16,219 nt of DNA from an uncultured Hyphomicrobiales bacterium (GTDB lineage Bacteria; Pseudomonadota; Alphaproteobacteria; Rhizobiales; Beijerinckiaceae): contig CAIVAX010000394.1 of NCBI GenBank assembly GCA_903903935.1, positions 1-16,219 on the forward strand, given 5' to 3'. The notes beneath the pieces are model-generated. The model worked only from the letters and a program-made list of their open reading frames with translations. It was not told the origin of the DNA and did no database searches. This document shows, piece after piece, positions 15,297-16,219 of this stretch; the stretch's first letter is position 1, and each line of letters starts with the position of its first letter. The position numbers and the translations under genes were made by a program.

Positions 15297-16219
15297 ATGA
15301 CCGATGGGGCCAGAGTGACTGGGCAAATCGCTGCACATAACGGATTAACTGTCGCACAGGGGGAAGTTGAATCCCCCCATAGCCTCATTGTCCGCTTTTC
15401 GCAGTCTGATCCTCTGGTCATGGATTCAGGGGTTACCCTCGCGCCTTTGTCGATTGCCTATCAGACCTATGGCCAGCTGAATGCCGATAAGTCCAATGCT
15501 GTGCTCATTTGCCATGCCTTAACGGGCGATCAGCATGTGGCCAATGTCCATCCCATTACGGGCAAGCCGGGCTGGTGGGACACTATGGTGGGCCCCGGCA
15601 AGCCGATTGATACGGATCGGTTCTTTGTCATTTGCTCGAATGTGGTGGGCGGTTGTATGGGCACGACCGGTCCCGCCTCGCTTAATCCCACCACTGGCCA
15701 GCCCTATGGTCTTGATCTGCCCGTTGTCACTATTCGCGATATGGTGCGGGCGCAGGCCAAGCTCGTCGATTATCTGGGCATTGATGAATTATTCTGTGTT
15801 GCTGGGGGCTCTATGGGCGGCATGCAGGTGTTGCAATGGGCGGCTCTGTTTCCCCAGCGCGTCTTCTCAGCCATGCCCATAGCCGCTGGGGCGCGCCATT
15901 CTTCGCAAAACATTGCGTTTCACGAGGTGGGGCGTCAGGCGATTATGGCTGATCCGGATTGGGAGGGCGGTCGCTATTTCAATTCAGGCAAGCGACCTGT
16001 CAAAGGTCTGGCCGTGGCGCGCATGGCGGCGCATATCACTTATATGTCCGATGAAGCGCTGCACCATAAATTTGGCCGCAAATTGCAGGATCGCTCCGCC
16101 CCCACTTTTTCGTTTGATGCTGATTTTCAGATTGAATCTTATCTGCGTCATCAAGGATCGAGTTTTGTTGAGCGCTTTGATGCCAATTCCTATCTCTATG
16201 TCACGCGGGCGATGGATTA
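15297..16219 (+). CDS. metX: homoserine O-acetyltransferase MetX (3' end outside window)
   Basis: An alpha/beta-hydrolase-fold acyltransferase that activates homoserine with an acyl-CoA for methionine synthesis. 307 codons are visible and the frame is open at the right edge. Full-length relatives are about 370-400 residues, so the C-terminal part with the His of the catalytic triad is missing. Signatures present: AYQTYGQLN (54-62), [10 protein letters not shown] (72-81), [14 protein letters not shown] (89-102), [14 protein letters not shown] (118-131) and the nucleophile elbow GGSMGG with Ser172. Some MetX-family members use succinyl-CoA, and I cannot tell the acyl donor by eye. The start is the ATG at 15297; no clear ribosome binding site is visible and a hairpin lies directly before it. 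It is divergent from the aromatic amino acid operon. metW often follows metX in alphaproteobacteria and could lie just beyond the window. Confidence 0.95.
   Translation, partial: MTDGARVTGQIAAHNGLTVAQGEVESPHSLIVRFSQSDPLVMDSGVTLAPLSIAYQTYGQLNADKSNAVLICHALTGDQHVANVHPITGKPGWWDTMVGPGKPIDTDRFFVICSNVVGGCMGTTGPASLNPTTGQPYGLDLPVVTIRDMVRAQAKLVDYLGIDELFCVAGGSMGGMQVLQWAALFPQRVFSAMPIAAGARHSSQNIAFHEVGRQAIMADPDWEGGRYFNSGKRPVKGLAVARMAAHITYMSDEALHHKFGRKLQDRSAPTFSFDADFQIESYLRHQGSSFVERFDANSYLYVTRAMD

Noticed and set aside
15094..15357. 87-codon minus-strand open frame over the repeat array
   Set aside because: It overlaps the 5' end of metX, consists partly of translated repeats, and resembles no protein family.
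1..16219. Defence system, prophage, transposon, CRISPR array or tRNA
   Set aside because: Every open stretch is accounted for by housekeeping or central-metabolism genes. No transposase, integrase, phage protein, spaced repeat array or tRNA-like cloverleaf was seen.

Overview
The window reads as a continuous stretch of alphaproteobacterial chromosome, most likely Hyphomicrobiales (Rhizobiales). The evidence is: a complete block of ethylmalonyl-CoA pathway genes; an ftsE-ftsX-YdcF-plsC string with a small membrane protein divergent from ftsE; and a chorismate mutase-hisC-tyrC operon divergent from metX. These arrangements are ones I associate with that order. GC content looks moderate, low to mid 50s by eye and not computed. 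Coding density is high. I see no mobile elements, CRISPR, tRNA or rRNA.

Layout from left to right. (1) 1-2279 (+): the 3' nine-tenths of the disaggregase gene clpB. (2) 2311-8029: an ethylmalonyl-CoA pathway island of two divergent pairs. On the minus strand ecm (ethylmalonyl-CoA mutase) is followed by a small VOC-fold protein that may be the epimerase. On the plus strand are ccr (crotonyl-CoA carboxylase/reductase) and mcd (methylsuccinyl-CoA dehydrogenase). Together they would take crotonyl-CoA plus CO2 through ethylmalonyl-CoA and methylsuccinyl-CoA to mesaconyl-CoA, the core of glyoxylate-shunt-independent acetyl-CoA assimilation. (3) 8045-12086: a short membrane-anchored protein on the minus strand, then ftsE, ftsX, a YdcF/SanA-family protein and plsC on the plus strand, an envelope and cell-division block. 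(4) 12090-15061 (-): chorismate mutase, hisC-type aminotransferase and tyrC, transcribed in that order; an aromatic amino acid (Tyr/Phe) operon. (5) 15297-16219 (+): the 5' part of metX, the first committed step of methionine synthesis, cut by the right edge.

Several starts are decided by ribosome binding sites. ccr and ftsE use TTG behind strong Shine-Dalgarno sequences. ecm, tyrC and mcd start inside their longest open frames.

I found no convincing undescribed multi-gene system. The most unusual signals are non-coding or small: four exactly 23-nt-phased copies of GGCAAAGGA between the aromatic operon and metX; a perfect hairpin four bases before the metX start, just behind a promoter-like sequence; three 16-nt repeats across the start of the YdcF gene with a minicistron; and paired inverted repeats at the clpB/VOC convergent junction. 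Among proteins, the ecm-linked VOC protein with a Gln in the last metal-ligand position and the chorismate mutase with a degenerate C-terminal domain deserve a second look.
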